Shown here piece by piece: positions 36,622 to 45,797 of a DNA stretch of 64,000 bases. Under the pieces are notes generated by a model. The model made no database searches. It was not told the origin of the DNA and saw only the letters and a list, made by a program, of their open reading frames with translations. The stretch covers positions 1 through 64,000 of the forward strand of contig CAYVRT010000007.1 of NCBI GenBank assembly GCA_964453115.1, given 5' to 3'. Position 1 is the first letter of the stretch. The number at the start of each line of letters is the position of its first letter. The DNA is from JAIWNK01 sp964453115. GTDB taxonomy: Bacteria; Chloroflexota; Anaerolineae; Anaerolineales; Anaerolineaceae. The translations under genes were made by a program, and so were the position numbers.

Positions 36622-39111
36622 TCATCTACTCCTTCCTGGCCGCAACAAACATCCACCGCGTGAAACCAGCACCTTCGTTATTTCCCCGCCCTCATCCAAT
36701 GTCAACCGCGCATATACCTGATGCACACCTTGCATCATCTCAATCCGTTTAGAGACTGTCACAACGGTTCGTATTTGCTGTAGCAACCGTCCCTTTGCCT
36801 GTCCAGCCCCTTGCGAAGCGCTATGCATCTTCATACACAGCCCCACCTCAGCCTGCCCAATTCCTGGCAAATAGGGTTCCACCACTGCCTTCACTTGTTG
36901 TAAAACCTGGCCCGAAAGCCCAACCTGTTCAACAGCAGTCGACTGTGTAGATGAAAACACAGGGCGTCGAATTGCCCTTTTGGTACGCTTTTGCATCTGC
37001 TGCCCCGCCATAGCCAACGGATCGCCATACAAAATGAAAGAAATTAACGTCTTTTGATCCTCCCCATCCAGATACCCCTGGCGCCGACTCATTTTCTGCG
37101 CCAACATCACCTTTGCTCGCAATAGCGCCTGCCCAATACAACTACCCTCCCGAACTTCCTGCCAAAAAAGCTGCCCAAGTAAATCTGCGCCCATCAAAGG
37201 CAATTGAATGGATCCATAACTTGTGCATGTTGAAACAACCACTGCACGGCTTCCTAAAGCCAGAAAACGCAAAGCAATCGAGTTTTTTTCATTTTTGCCA
37301 ATCACAGCTCCGCCATAACACGCCTCACTAAAAATAACCGAGCGAACGCCTTGTTCACCCACCCGCAAATCACATGGGCGCAATGCTACAGGATAATCCG
37401 CCCCAACTGGATCATGCGCATCCCGTTGCCCATACCATTCAGCGGCGCCCTCCACCCCGTGCAGATTGAAGTACCCCAGGTCAGGCAACGCTAAGCGTCC
37501 ACACTCAAAACCGCCCGCATATTCCGGAGGCGAAACCATCAATGAATGCCCTGAAGCTACCGCCCGAAATACAGCAATCGAAGATCGTTGCCATGCAGAT
37601 GCCGTATACCCCAAATGTGCTAAACGTCGCAAATTTAGCCACGCATACAACCGATCCTTCCAATAAGCAAACGAGAGCCAGGCAAGCATGGCAGACCGCC
37701 GCGAAGAACGAACCTGCAAATGGGCACGCGTTGCTGAACGCAATTGCTGCAACAAAAGCGCCACATTCCCGCCCACCCCATCCACCATCCGACCCACCGG
37801 CCACTCCGGAATGAAATAATTTGCATCCAGTGTTCCATAAGGATTATCCGAAAGCACCTCCTCATCCATATCATCCGCCGGATTCGGCAACCGATGATGT
37901 GGCACAACCTCATCTCCACCAACAATCAAGACAGCCCCCACCCTTTGCCCCTTTTTGGCAAAGCCCCGCTCCAAATCGGCCAACAACAATTTGATCTTCC
38001 AGGCATCATTGGGCGAAACAGGTAATAGCCCCAGTTTTTCCAGCCCCTTTGCATCATCTACGCACAACATGCAAGCCCCCCAATCCTTGCGCGCTCGCAC
38101 AGCCCCCTCCAATCGTCTCATCTCCTCAAGAACCGCTTGTTGCCCAGTTGCGCCATATTTCTTCATCAAACCTGTCAACGTAGAAACAATCACCAAAATC
38201 GGATAGCGTCCATCTTGACCAATCCAAGCCGGTGTTTTAAGATCCTCCACCTCAGTCTCAACCGCCAACGGACGAACAAGGCGCCCCTTTTCTTCGACCT
38301 CTATCGTTTTGCGTTCAATAGCTCCATCTTGAATCTGCTCTCCGCCCGGTAACCAATTTTTCCCCAACTTGGCCTGAACCTCAGCTGGTGCCTCCTGCAA
38401 AAAAACGATCTCCATCTGCATCGGCCATAACGCCAGGTAAGGGTGACCATCCCCCCACCAGGAGCGCGCTGCATGACCGACCACATCATCGGCCACACAA
38501 CGATGCAATAAATTCACTGCCTGCGCCTCTTCATTACGCCGGATCAGCAACTCTGCCAATCCAAACCGAAAGTAAGTACACATAGGCCAACGTTCCTGCC
38601 AGGTCAACAACAGGTCCTCCCAACCCTCCCAAACCAAACCATCCGCTCTCCAAAATTTCTGCAATAGTTCAACCGCCTGCAATGCACATCCATCTGTTTT
38701 TACCCAACGCCCCACCCAATCAACCAAAGCAACGTCGTCCACCCTCATCGCATTCAATTCAATAGCCCAGGCAGGCAAAACGGAAGACCGTTGTAAAACA
38801 CTGAGTGCCTCCTCAGCAAAACCACCTTCCACAGGTTTCCAATCACGACAAATTTGCGCCATTGCCCGCCAGGCATACACATTCAGTGGATCTGTTGCAC
38901 ATACCCTGTTCAACAAATCGAACGCCTGCTCCCTTCGTCCGCTCAAAACCCAAACAGCAGCCAGGGTTCGCAGCATCTCTAAATCGCCGGGGAATGCCGA
39001 CAGCCAGGACAAAGCACTTTGCTCAGCAAAACGGTATGCCTGAACATCCATCGCTGCCCTCATCACCCGCAATAATTCCTCGCGCCCCAACAATTCTTTT
39101 TCTTTGCTCAT
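36622..39111 (-). CDS. Clan CD (caspase/gingipain/CHAT-like) cysteine protease with helical-repeat N-terminus
   Basis: The protein has 829 residues from ATG 39111 (MSKEKELLGREELLRV), which overlaps the TPR gene stop as ATGA. Residues about 1-250 are TPR-like helices (ALSWLSAFPGDLEMLRTLAAVWVLSG). Residues about 330-760 look like a caspase-fold protease: beta strands ILVIVSTLTGL and VGAVLIVGGDEVVP, a His-Gly dyad in YFNLHG (H551) and a Cys in SEACYGG (C598), then LGSRAVVVSTC. His and Cys 47 residues apart at the ends of strands is the clan CD layout (gingipain C25, CHAT, caspases). No signal peptide, so cytoplasmic. Last gene of the sigma-54 operon. The protease call comes from motifs only and has not been tested by a profile search. 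Confidence 0.78.
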   Translation of the reverse strand: MSKEKELLGREELLRVMRAAMDVQAYRFAEQSALSWLSAFPGDLEMLRTLAAVWVLSGRREQAFDLLNRVCATDPLNVYAWRAMAQICRDWKPVEGGFAEEALSVLQRSSVLPAWAIELNAMRVDDVALVDWVGRWVKTDGCALQAVELLQKFWRADGLVWEGWEDLLLTWQERWPMCTYFRFGLAELLIRRNEEAQAVNLLHRCVADDVVGHAARSWWGDGHPYLALWPMQMEIVFLQEAPAEVQAKLGKNWLPGGEQIQDGAIERKTIEVEEKGRLVRPLAVETEVEDLKTPAWIGQDGRYPILVIVSTLTGLMKKYGATGQQAVLEEMRRLEGAVRARKDWGACMLCVDDAKGLEKLGLLPVSPNDAWKIKLLLADLERGFAKKGQRVGAVLIVGGDEVVPHHRLPNPADDMDEEVLSDNPYGTLDANYFIPEWPVGRMVDGVGGNVALLLQQLRSATRAHLQVRSSRRSAMLAWLSFAYWKDRLYAWLNLRRLAHLGYTASAWQRSSIAVFRAVASGHSLMVSPPEYAGGFECGRLALPDLGYFNLHGVEGAAEWYGQRDAHDPVGADYPVALRPCDLRVGEQGVRSVIFSEACYGGAVIGKNEKNSIALRFLALGSRAVVVSTCTSYGSIQLPLMGADLLGQLFWQEVREGSCIGQALLRAKVMLAQKMSRRQGYLDGEDQKTLISFILYGDPLAMAGQQMQKRTKRAIRRPVFSSTQSTAVEQVGLSGQVLQQVKAVVEPYLPGIGQAEVGLCMKMHSASQGAGQAKGRLLQQIRTVVTVSKRIEMMQGVHQVYARLTLDEGGEITKVLVSRGGCLLRPGRSR

Positions 39112-42100
39112 CTTTCCAACTCCTGAACAGTTTGTACCATATTCAACGCAATCACCGCCGCCAATTGCCGGCGAACGCTTACCTCGCGCGGCGCAAGCTG
39201 AACAGCCTGACGCAAAAGACTCTCGGCCATCGGATAATCCTTGGCATCTCGTCGTGCCAGTCCAGCCCAATGAAACGCCCGATAATCCTGCGGCGCCAAT
39301 TTCATTGCTACCTCAAATGCATCCAGCGCCAGGCCATGCTGCCGTTGTTGCTGATAGGTTTGACCAAGCTCCAAATATGTTTCTAGGTGTTTGGGGTTTC
39401 GACGTGCAGCCTCGCCAAAGAAATAGATTGCTCGATCCAATTGCCCATTTTGACGAAATCTTTTCCCCAAAAATAACGCCAGGTCAAAACGCTCTGGGTC
39501 AAGTCGAAAAGCCCGGTTTGCCAATCGCACAGCCTCATCCAATTGTCCAAGTTCCGCTAGCAAAAACGCCCAATCGGCCAACACACCAGCGCTATTCGGA
39601 AAATCATGGCTCAATTGCTGATATGCCGATTGCCCTGCCATGGTACCGCGCAATTGCGTGATGAGCGAAGCACGCTTTCTCCCCAAAACCTCCACTCGCC
39701 GACAAAGCTCATGTGCATATTCCAACGCATTCAACGCCTCCGATGAACGACCTCGCCGCAACCACACTTCAACCAACAGCGTCAAAGCATCTTGTGATTC
39801 GGGACAAAAATGGACAGCATCGCCAGCATATCGCAACGCCTCATCCAATCGTCCCATCTCCAATGCAATCCGTCCCGCCAAAATCAGTCCGTCCACCCAA
39901 TCCGGTTTCAGGTTAAAAATACGCTCTGCACAAGTCAACGCGCTGTCCAGGTCACCACTTTGTTGATAAGCCAGGGCAAGTTCAAACCAAACCACAGTCG
40001 TTTCGGGAGACATCCCGAGTACATCTCTTAATAGCCGAATCGCTAACGCGACCCGTCCAGATTGTCTTGCTGTAATTGCATACGACCACTTATAATCGGT
40101 GCTTTGCGGTGAAAGTTGGGTTGCCTGCTCCCAATACATCAAGGCTTCATCATTCTTGCCCAATCGCCCACATAATTCTGCCGCCCAGGCCATCCATTCT
40201 GGACGGCCCGGCCAAAGCTGAAGTGCAGACTGTACTGCATCCAATGCCATTCCCCATTCACCGCAACGCTCCGCTGCGCAAGCCAGCAATGCCCTGATCA
40301 ATGGATGAGTGGAGAAAGGCTGAACTGCCTCGTTCAAATCCAACAGCCTTCCAGCACCGTCTCTCATCACACCAGCAAAAGCAACCATTACCCTTACCCA
40401 CCGATCTTCCTCAAAACCCTTCAAACTCTGCAAAACCAGCGACCAGTTCTCACTCGCCGCCCAGGCAGATGCAGCAGCTTGCGCTTCTTCCACCGTCAAA
40501 AAGCGAACCGGCTCGTTTTCTGAATCGAACATCGGACACAAAACGGCGCGAATTAAGCTGGCATCCCCCTCTCCATGCTGAAGTGCTTCCTGCAAAACCG
40601 CCGTCACATCTCCCGGCAAACCATCCGATAGGCGAATTGCACGATACAGCCAGCGCTTGGTTTGCAAATCAGTTGCCGCCCGCCAATACAAACGCCGGAC
40701 ATCCGCCCGCCCCGGCAATTTTTTAACCGCCTTATCCAAAAACTGCAACGCCTCGCGCCAACGATGCAAATCCACCAATGCATCTGCCAACCACAGAAGA
40801 GAAGTAGCATCATTCCAATCTCTTAACAATGAGCGTGCCTGCAACCACCCGTAGCGTTTCGCATCCGCTCCTGATTTTCGAAGCAGCATTACCGCCAGTT
40901 CAAACGTATCATTCCCCATCCAAAACTTACCTTGCCGTGCATGCAAACGGGATTTAAGCGTCACCAAGCGCGCAAACTCCTTATCATAACCCCACCCCCG
41001 CTGACAATATCCCTCTGCCAAGCCAACCTGCCCACGTCGCAAGGTGATTTCTCCACACAAGGCCATGCAAGCCGCCGCCAATTGTCGCTCACCATCCTGT
41101 ACTGGCTCGATGCTCCCAAAATCGGCAAACTGAAGCGCCAATGAAGGTTGCATTTGCGCCAATGCCATTTCAGCGCCCAAATACCGCAACAACAAGTGTT
41201 GTGGCATTTCTTCCAAACCCTGTTGAGCAAATTCCAGGCCTCTCCTCAAATTCCCCTGCACCCCAGCAAGGCGCGTCAAACGCAGCAAAACTTCACCTCG
41301 ACCAATCAAAATTGCGCCTCCCCACAGCTGCATAGCCAACCCATAATCCCGTTCATCCACCCAGGCCCAAACCGATTCTGTTGCTTTGAACGCCAAGGCT
41401 TGCTCCAACACCTTTGAGGCAACCGACCAACGCCCCGCTTTTGCCAATAAATCTGCCGCCCAAACCAACACGTCTACCCGCTGTTCGCCATGCCGCAAAG
41501 CTACTTCCACATGCTGTATCGCCAACGGCCATTGTTCCATCTCACCATACAACCAGGCCAATTCCAGAGCAAGCAAACAAACAGGTTGCGTTCCATCCTG
41601 TGCACACGGTTCCAGATACTCAACTGCACGTTCAACCACGCCCATCCGATACCACAAAGCCGCCAACCAACGCAAACATTCAGTTTTCAATCTCGGCTTT
41701 TCAATGTCTTGCAAAACACGTTGAGCATCTTCCATCCTGTTCGCTTGCTGAAAAGCCTCCGCCATTTCTAGCAAGTCTTCATCCCCTTGCAATTCATGCT
41801 TTGGGATAGAATCCCATACAGTTGCCGCAACGGATGGCTGGCCCGCACACCGTAACAGTCTTGCAAACCAGCGTCCCGTTTGCCAATCTTGATCTTCAGC
41901 CTCCCAAACCCGTCGCCCAATCTGAACAGCCTCCTGCCCCATCCCAGCCTGCTGATAAGCCTCCGCCAACCACTGCAATTCATCTCGGTTGCCTGCCGAA
42001 ATCTGTACAGCTTCCTGAAAGGCCATTACTGCTGCATCCGATAATTTCAGTCCCAACGCAGCCTGTCCCAGTCCCAACCAAACCTCACGCCCCAACCCGG

Positions 42101-44225
42101 TAGCCATCAATTCAGGGTCATCAATCAATTGATTGTACACAGCATATGCACCCTGCAATTCATTCTGCAACAACAGTGCCTTTGCAAGTAAGAATCGCCC
42201 CTCAAAATCATCCGGTTTCTTTTCCAGCAATCGGCGCAAAGCAAATACCGATCTTTCAATCAGGTCAAATGAAGGTTTTCCCTGCAACGCATACCGAGCG
42301 TATAGCCGCAACCACTCAATCTTCGCATTCGCATCATCAATCGCCACCTCAAACGATGAGAGCGCCCCTTCCTCATTTCCTGAGAGCATCAAAATTTCAG
42401 CCTGCAAAGCAGCCAAATCTGCATTTCGAGGAGCGCTTGCTCGAGCCTGACGCAATGTTCCCAATGCTTCTTGCACAAACCCCAGGTGCTGCTGTGTATC
42501 TGCCAACAACAAAGCAACATCCGGATGGTCAGGCTGCAATGCAAAGACCTGTTCCAAAACTGGAAAAGCCGCCGCAAACCGACCCATTTGCCAATCCAAC
42601 CGACCCAATGCCAGCAACAAAACCGCTCTACCCGGCAAAGCAATCAATGCAGAGCGCAAAATCTCCGCTGCTCGCTCATATTTCCCGTTTTGCTGAAATA
42701 TCTCGGCCCAATCCATCCAAAATGAAATCTCTTCTGGATGCATCAAAGCTGCCATCTCCAATCGTTCTTCTGCATCATCCAATCTCCCTAAACGGAACAA
42801 AGCCCGTCCACTCAAGCCATTTGCCCAACCATCATTCGGGTTCTTCGCCAAATATTGCTCACAAACCTCCAATGCTCGCTGTGCATTCCCAGTTTTCAAA
42901 GCGCAATTCGCCAGCAAAAGCGCATCCAATCCCGCTTTCTGGTACACAATTTCACGTTCAGCCAAAGACCCGCACCAATCCCCCTGCTCTTCCAACAAAT
43001 GCGCTAACTGCTGTCGAAAACCAATTTTCTGGTCAGTTGCAATTGCAATTTTCTGGAATTTGATTGCTCCTTCCAAATCTCCCATTTGGTATAGTAACTG
43101 CCCAATCAACGCAAAAGATTCTCCATCCGCTTCCCCCGAAGCAAATAACCGATCGGCACATTGCTGTGCTTCAGAAAGCGCTCCTTTTTGCAAAAGTAAC
43201 CTCAACCAAATCTTCCATTCCCTCTGCCAGTCCACGCCCAACATTAACCCCGGCAAACACTGCCACTGCTCCATACAAACCCGCCAGGTTTCAAACTGTT
43301 CCTGTACATCATAAGCAGTTTTTTCTGTAAACAAAATATCAAATTCGCAATCATTCATCAAAGCCGGCATACAATGCGAAGCACTACGCGCAAATGTACC
43401 AGCCTGGGCAAGATCACCCTCATGAAACCAAATTCCCGCCTGCCGTAAAGCAAGCTCAGCGCGCTGCGCTTGCAGCGCATCATCCGAGCGTTTCAAAAGC
43501 TCGGATGCCAGGCCAACCCTACCAGCCAGGGTGCACACCTCGGCCTGATATTGCCAATCCATTATCCCCCCTTGCTGTCCAGAATGCCAAATCGCTTCAT
43601 CCCTATCAACAATTTCCTTTGCTAACAAAACCGCCATTTGCCGGCGCCCTTGTTTCACAACTTCCCGCAGCCAAATGATCTGCTCAGGCAATGAATTACG
43701 CCCCAAAACCGCCGAAAGGGCTTCCCTTTGCTGCTGCCCATCACGCCAATTCGTCAAAGCCAAATGCACGCCAAGCACAGCCCCTTGTTCTGCTGCAAGC
43801 AAAGCAATTGCATCCCATAACTCAGCAGCTCGCTCACTCATCCCAAACACACAAGCCAGAATCGTCATCCAATGTTGTGGCACGCTCAGATCCAAGCTCA
43901 ACACCAATTGCCTCCACCCCACCTTTGATCCTGCCCGAAACAAAGCCAATGCAATCGCCGCAGCCTGTCGCAAGTCTTGCGGGGGCAGGTTATGCTGCCA
44001 AATTATTCCATCCAAATCCTCATCCGCCAAAACACCCAACGCCCGAAAAGCCCACCATTCAGGGCGCCAAATCTCGTCTTGATTCCGCTGTACAAGTTCT
44101 GAAAAATTATCTTCCGCCATGACATACGTCCAAATCAAGGCATCCTGGTGCAGCGCCGCCATCCCCGACAACACAGAAACATCGGTCAAATTTTTCACCC
44201 ATGGCTCCAATGATATTGTATTCAT
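39108..44225 (-). CDS. Giant tetratricopeptide-repeat protein
   Basis: The protein has 1705 residues and is nearly all alpha-helical repeats. TPR units are clear from about residue 370 to the C-terminus, for example ALIGQLLYQMGDLEGAIKFQKIAI, GLSGRALFRLGRLDDAEERLEMA, WFELALAYQQSGDLDSALTCAERI and YLELGQTYQQQRQHGLALDAFEVAM. The N-terminal 300 residues are helical but less regular. No signal peptide, membrane helix or catalytic motif was seen. GGGAGGAG lies 4 nt before ATG 44225, and 10 bases separate it from the membrane protein gene. The gene end overlaps the protease gene (ATGA), so the two are made together. By analogy with TPR-protease partnerships, it probably senses or recruits a ligand and controls the protease. 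Confidence 0.88.
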   Translation of the reverse strand: MNTISLEPWVKNLTDVSVLSGMAALHQDALIWTYVMAEDNFSELVQRNQDEIWRPEWWAFRALGVLADEDLDGIIWQHNLPPQDLRQAAAIALALFRAGSKVGWRQLVLSLDLSVPQHWMTILACVFGMSERAAELWDAIALLAAEQGAVLGVHLALTNWRDGQQQREALSAVLGRNSLPEQIIWLREVVKQGRRQMAVLLAKEIVDRDEAIWHSGQQGGIMDWQYQAEVCTLAGRVGLASELLKRSDDALQAQRAELALRQAGIWFHEGDLAQAGTFARSASHCMPALMNDCEFDILFTEKTAYDVQEQFETWRVCMEQWQCLPGLMLGVDWQREWKIWLRLLLQKGALSEAQQCADRLFASGEADGESFALIGQLLYQMGDLEGAIKFQKIAIATDQKIGFRQQLAHLLEEQGDWCGSLAEREIVYQKAGLDALLLANCALKTGNAQRALEVCEQYLAKNPNDGWANGLSGRALFRLGRLDDAEERLEMAALMHPEEISFWMDWAEIFQQNGKYERAAEILRSALIALPGRAVLLLALGRLDWQMGRFAAAFPVLEQVFALQPDHPDVALLLADTQQHLGFVQEALGTLRQARASAPRNADLAALQAEILMLSGNEEGALSSFEVAIDDANAKIEWLRLYARYALQGKPSFDLIERSVFALRRLLEKKPDDFEGRFLLAKALLLQNELQGAYAVYNQLIDDPELMATGLGREVWLGLGQAALGLKLSDAAVMAFQEAVQISAGNRDELQWLAEAYQQAGMGQEAVQIGRRVWEAEDQDWQTGRWFARLLRCAGQPSVAATVWDSIPKHELQGDEDLLEMAEAFQQANRMEDAQRVLQDIEKPRLKTECLRWLAALWYRMGVVERAVEYLEPCAQDGTQPVCLLALELAWLYGEMEQWPLAIQHVEVALRHGEQRVDVLVWAADLLAKAGRWSVASKVLEQALAFKATESVWAWVDERDYGLAMQLWGGAILIGRGEVLLRLTRLAGVQGNLRRGLEFAQQGLEEMPQHLLLRYLGAEMALAQMQPSLALQFADFGSIEPVQDGERQLAAACMALCGEITLRRGQVGLAEGYCQRGWGYDKEFARLVTLKSRLHARQGKFWMGNDTFELAVMLLRKSGADAKRYGWLQARSLLRDWNDATSLLWLADALVDLHRWREALQFLDKAVKKLPGRADVRRLYWRAATDLQTKRWLYRAIRLSDGLPGDVTAVLQEALQHGEGDASLIRAVLCPMFDSENEPVRFLTVEEAQAAASAWAASENWSLVLQSLKGFEEDRWVRVMVAFAGVMRDGAGRLLDLNEAVQPFSTHPLIRALLACAAERCGEWGMALDAVQSALQLWPGRPEWMAWAAELCGRLGKNDEALMYWEQATQLSPQSTDYKWSYAITARQSGRVALAIRLLRDVLGMSPETTVVWFELALAYQQSGDLDSALTCAERIFNLKPDWVDGLILAGRIALEMGRLDEALRYAGDAVHFCPESQDALTLLVEVWLRRGRSSEALNALEYAHELCRRVEVLGRKRASLITQLRGTMAGQSAYQQLSHDFPNSAGVLADWAFLLAELGQLDEAVRLANRAFRLDPERFDLALFLGKRFRQNGQLDRAIYFFGEAARRNPKHLETYLELGQTYQQQRQHGLALDAFEVAMKLAPQDYRAFHWAGLARRDAKDYPMAESLLRQAVQLAPREVSVRRQLAAVIALNMVQTVQELER

Positions 44226-44235
44226 TGTCTCCTCC

Positions 44236-44562
44236 CTACCTGCCCAACCCACGCATTACCCAATAAGCACCTGTCAACAGCAACAATCCAATCAATACCA
44301 GAAAGACACCCACACCCGTAGCAGTCTTTGACATCTGATTCAACGCATCCACCAACGCAGAGATATTTCCCACCAGACCTGAGATATCATCAGCAAGTCC
44401 TTTTTGTGCCAGTCGAGTTGTTTGCGCAGCAATCGTATGCAAATTTCCACCCGCCCCCTTAAACAGCAGCAAAAACACACCCACCCCAAACGTCAAAACC
44501 CCCAAAACCAACAAACACATCGCCAGCAAAACACCAAATTGTTCCAGACTCAAATCAAGCAT
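44236..44562 (-). CDS. Small two-helix membrane protein of the sigma-54 protease operon
   Basis: The protein has 108 residues. A first helix (GVLLAMCLLVLGVLTFGVGVFLLLF, about 10-34) and a second (GVGVFLVLIGLLLLTGAYWVM, about 83-103) flank a polar, probably helical stretch (IAAQTTRLAQKGLADDISGLVGNISALVDALNQMS). It ends in RGLGR. I do not recognise the family. GGAGG lies 6 nt before ATG 44562, and the start is only about 22 bases downstream of the predicted sigma-54 transcription start. Position at the head of the TPR-protease transcript makes it a candidate anchor, substrate or effector; this is inference. Confidence 0.8.
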   Translation of the reverse strand: MLDLSLEQFGVLLAMCLLVLGVLTFGVGVFLLLFKGAGGNLHTIAAQTTRLAQKGLADDISGLVGNISALVDALNQMSKTATGVGVFLVLIGLLLLTGAYWVMRGLGR

Positions 44563-44593
44563 CTCAACCTCCAGTTCTTATATCTGGAGAGAG

Positions 44594-44610
44594 TTGCAAG
44601 AATTGTGCCA
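44594..44610 (-). promoter_or_regulatory. Sigma-54 (-24/-12) promoter of the membrane protein-TPR-protease genes
   Basis: On the minus strand the sequence reads TGGCAC, AATTC, TTGCAA (44610 to 44594), a perfect -24 GG / -12 GC element with correct spacing. The predicted start is near 44584, 22 bases before the membrane protein ATG. It lies directly after the response regulator stop (44619). Confidence 0.9.
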
Positions 44611-44618
44611 GCTTTGGA

Positions 44619-45797
44619 TTAAGATGCTATGGATTGAACAACATCCGATGGCAAATGAGATAAATCTATTACCTCTCCATCACAAAACAGCATCGCCCGC
44701 TCCATCGCGTGATTCAATTCGCGAATATTTCCCGGCCAACAATAATTCACCAGCGCCTGCAAAGCGCGCGGCGTAATATCACGCACATTCATTCCCAATC
44801 GAGCATTGTTCTTGCGCATGAAAAATCCCACCAATTCAGGAATGTCTACCCGACGCTCGCGCAATGGCAGAAGGTGCAAATCTACCACCTTCAAACGGTA
44901 GTATAAATCCTGTCGAAAAATACCATCTTGAATCATAGCTGCCAGGTTACGATTCGAAGCTGCAATCAACTGCACATCCACATGAATTAAAGTCGTTCCT
45001 CCAACGCGTCGAAAACTACGTTCCTCAATCGCGCGCAGCAACTTGGCCTGAATATCCAATGGCATGGATGAAATCTCATCCAGGAACAAAATTCCACCAT
45101 CCGCCACCTCCATTAACCCATGCTTACGCTTTTCGGCTCCAGTGAACGCTCCAGCCTCATACCCAAACAGTTCGGCCTCCAACATAGTTGGCTGTATTGC
45201 TGCGCAATTGATCGCAATAAAAGGTTTTTGCGCCCGAGAACCATTTTGGTGAATATATTGCGCCAGCATATCCTTTCCAGTCCCCGTTTCACCAGTAATC
45301 AAGACCGATAAAGAAGTCATTGCTGCTCGTCGCGCCTGCGAAAGAAGCATCTCAAACGCACTCGTTTTACCCATCACCATCCTATCTTTTGAATGTTGCG
45401 ACTGCCGCAAATGCGCCAGTTCGCGGCGCATCGCCACCAATTCACAAGCACGCTGTAATGACTGCTCCAATTGGCTGAATTGGATCGGCTTTTGCAAAAA
45501 ATCATGCGCTCCATTCTTCATAGCATCTACCGCCATTTGAATATCACCAAATGCAGTAATTAAGATGACTGGCGGTCGCATTGCCATTGTAGATGTTTCA
45601 TACAACAGATTCGGCCCATATCCATCCGGCAATTGCACATCCAGTAATATCACATCAGCTGCCCCGCGCCCCAGACAAGTCCGCGCCTCGGCCAGGGTGC
45701 CAACCCCAATCACCTCATACCCCTGAGCAGATAAAAACTCACCAATATTCTCACGGGCGTGATCCTCATCATCCACGATCAAAATTGTTAGGCTCAT
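44619..45797 (-). CDS. NtrC-family sigma-54 activator response regulator without a DNA-binding domain
   Basis: The protein has 392 residues. A receiver domain (phosphoacceptor D53 in LLDVQLPDG, D9/D10, T81, K103) is followed by an AAA+ sigma-54 activator domain with Walker A GETGTGKD (169-176), the sigma-54 contact loop GAFTGA (216-221), Walker B LFLDE (237-241) and WPGNIREL (354-361). The chain stops 31 residues after WPGNIREL, with no Fis-type helix-turn-helix. A -24/-12 promoter begins right after the stop, so this is not a frameshifted HTH. FlgR of Helicobacter and CtcC of Chlamydia are known activators without this domain. ATGA overlap with the kinase gene suggests a cognate pair. Confidence 0.93.
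   Translation of the reverse strand: MSLTILIVDDEDHARENIGEFLSAQGYEVIGVGTLAEARTCLGRGAADVILLDVQLPDGYGPNLLYETSTMAMRPPVILITAFGDIQMAVDAMKNGAHDFLQKPIQFSQLEQSLQRACELVAMRRELAHLRQSQHSKDRMVMGKTSAFEMLLSQARRAAMTSLSVLITGETGTGKDMLAQYIHQNGSRAQKPFIAINCAAIQPTMLEAELFGYEAGAFTGAEKRKHGLMEVADGGILFLDEISSMPLDIQAKLLRAIEERSFRRVGGTTLIHVDVQLIAASNRNLAAMIQDGIFRQDLYYRLKVVDLHLLPLRERRVDIPELVGFFMRKNNARLGMNVRDITPRALQALVNYCWPGNIRELNHAMERAMLFCDGEVIDLSHLPSDVVQSIAS

Noticed and set aside
36622..39111. Type III-E CRISPR (Craspase) locus
   Set aside because: There is no CRISPR array, Cas7-11, Csx30 or Csx31 gene, and no RpoE-type sigma factor; only the TPR/caspase-like architecture is shared.
39108..44225. The TPR repeats as a tandem DNA repeat or assembly artefact
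   Set aside because: The repeats are conserved as protein pattern, not as DNA identity; codons differ from unit to unit and the frame is open throughout.
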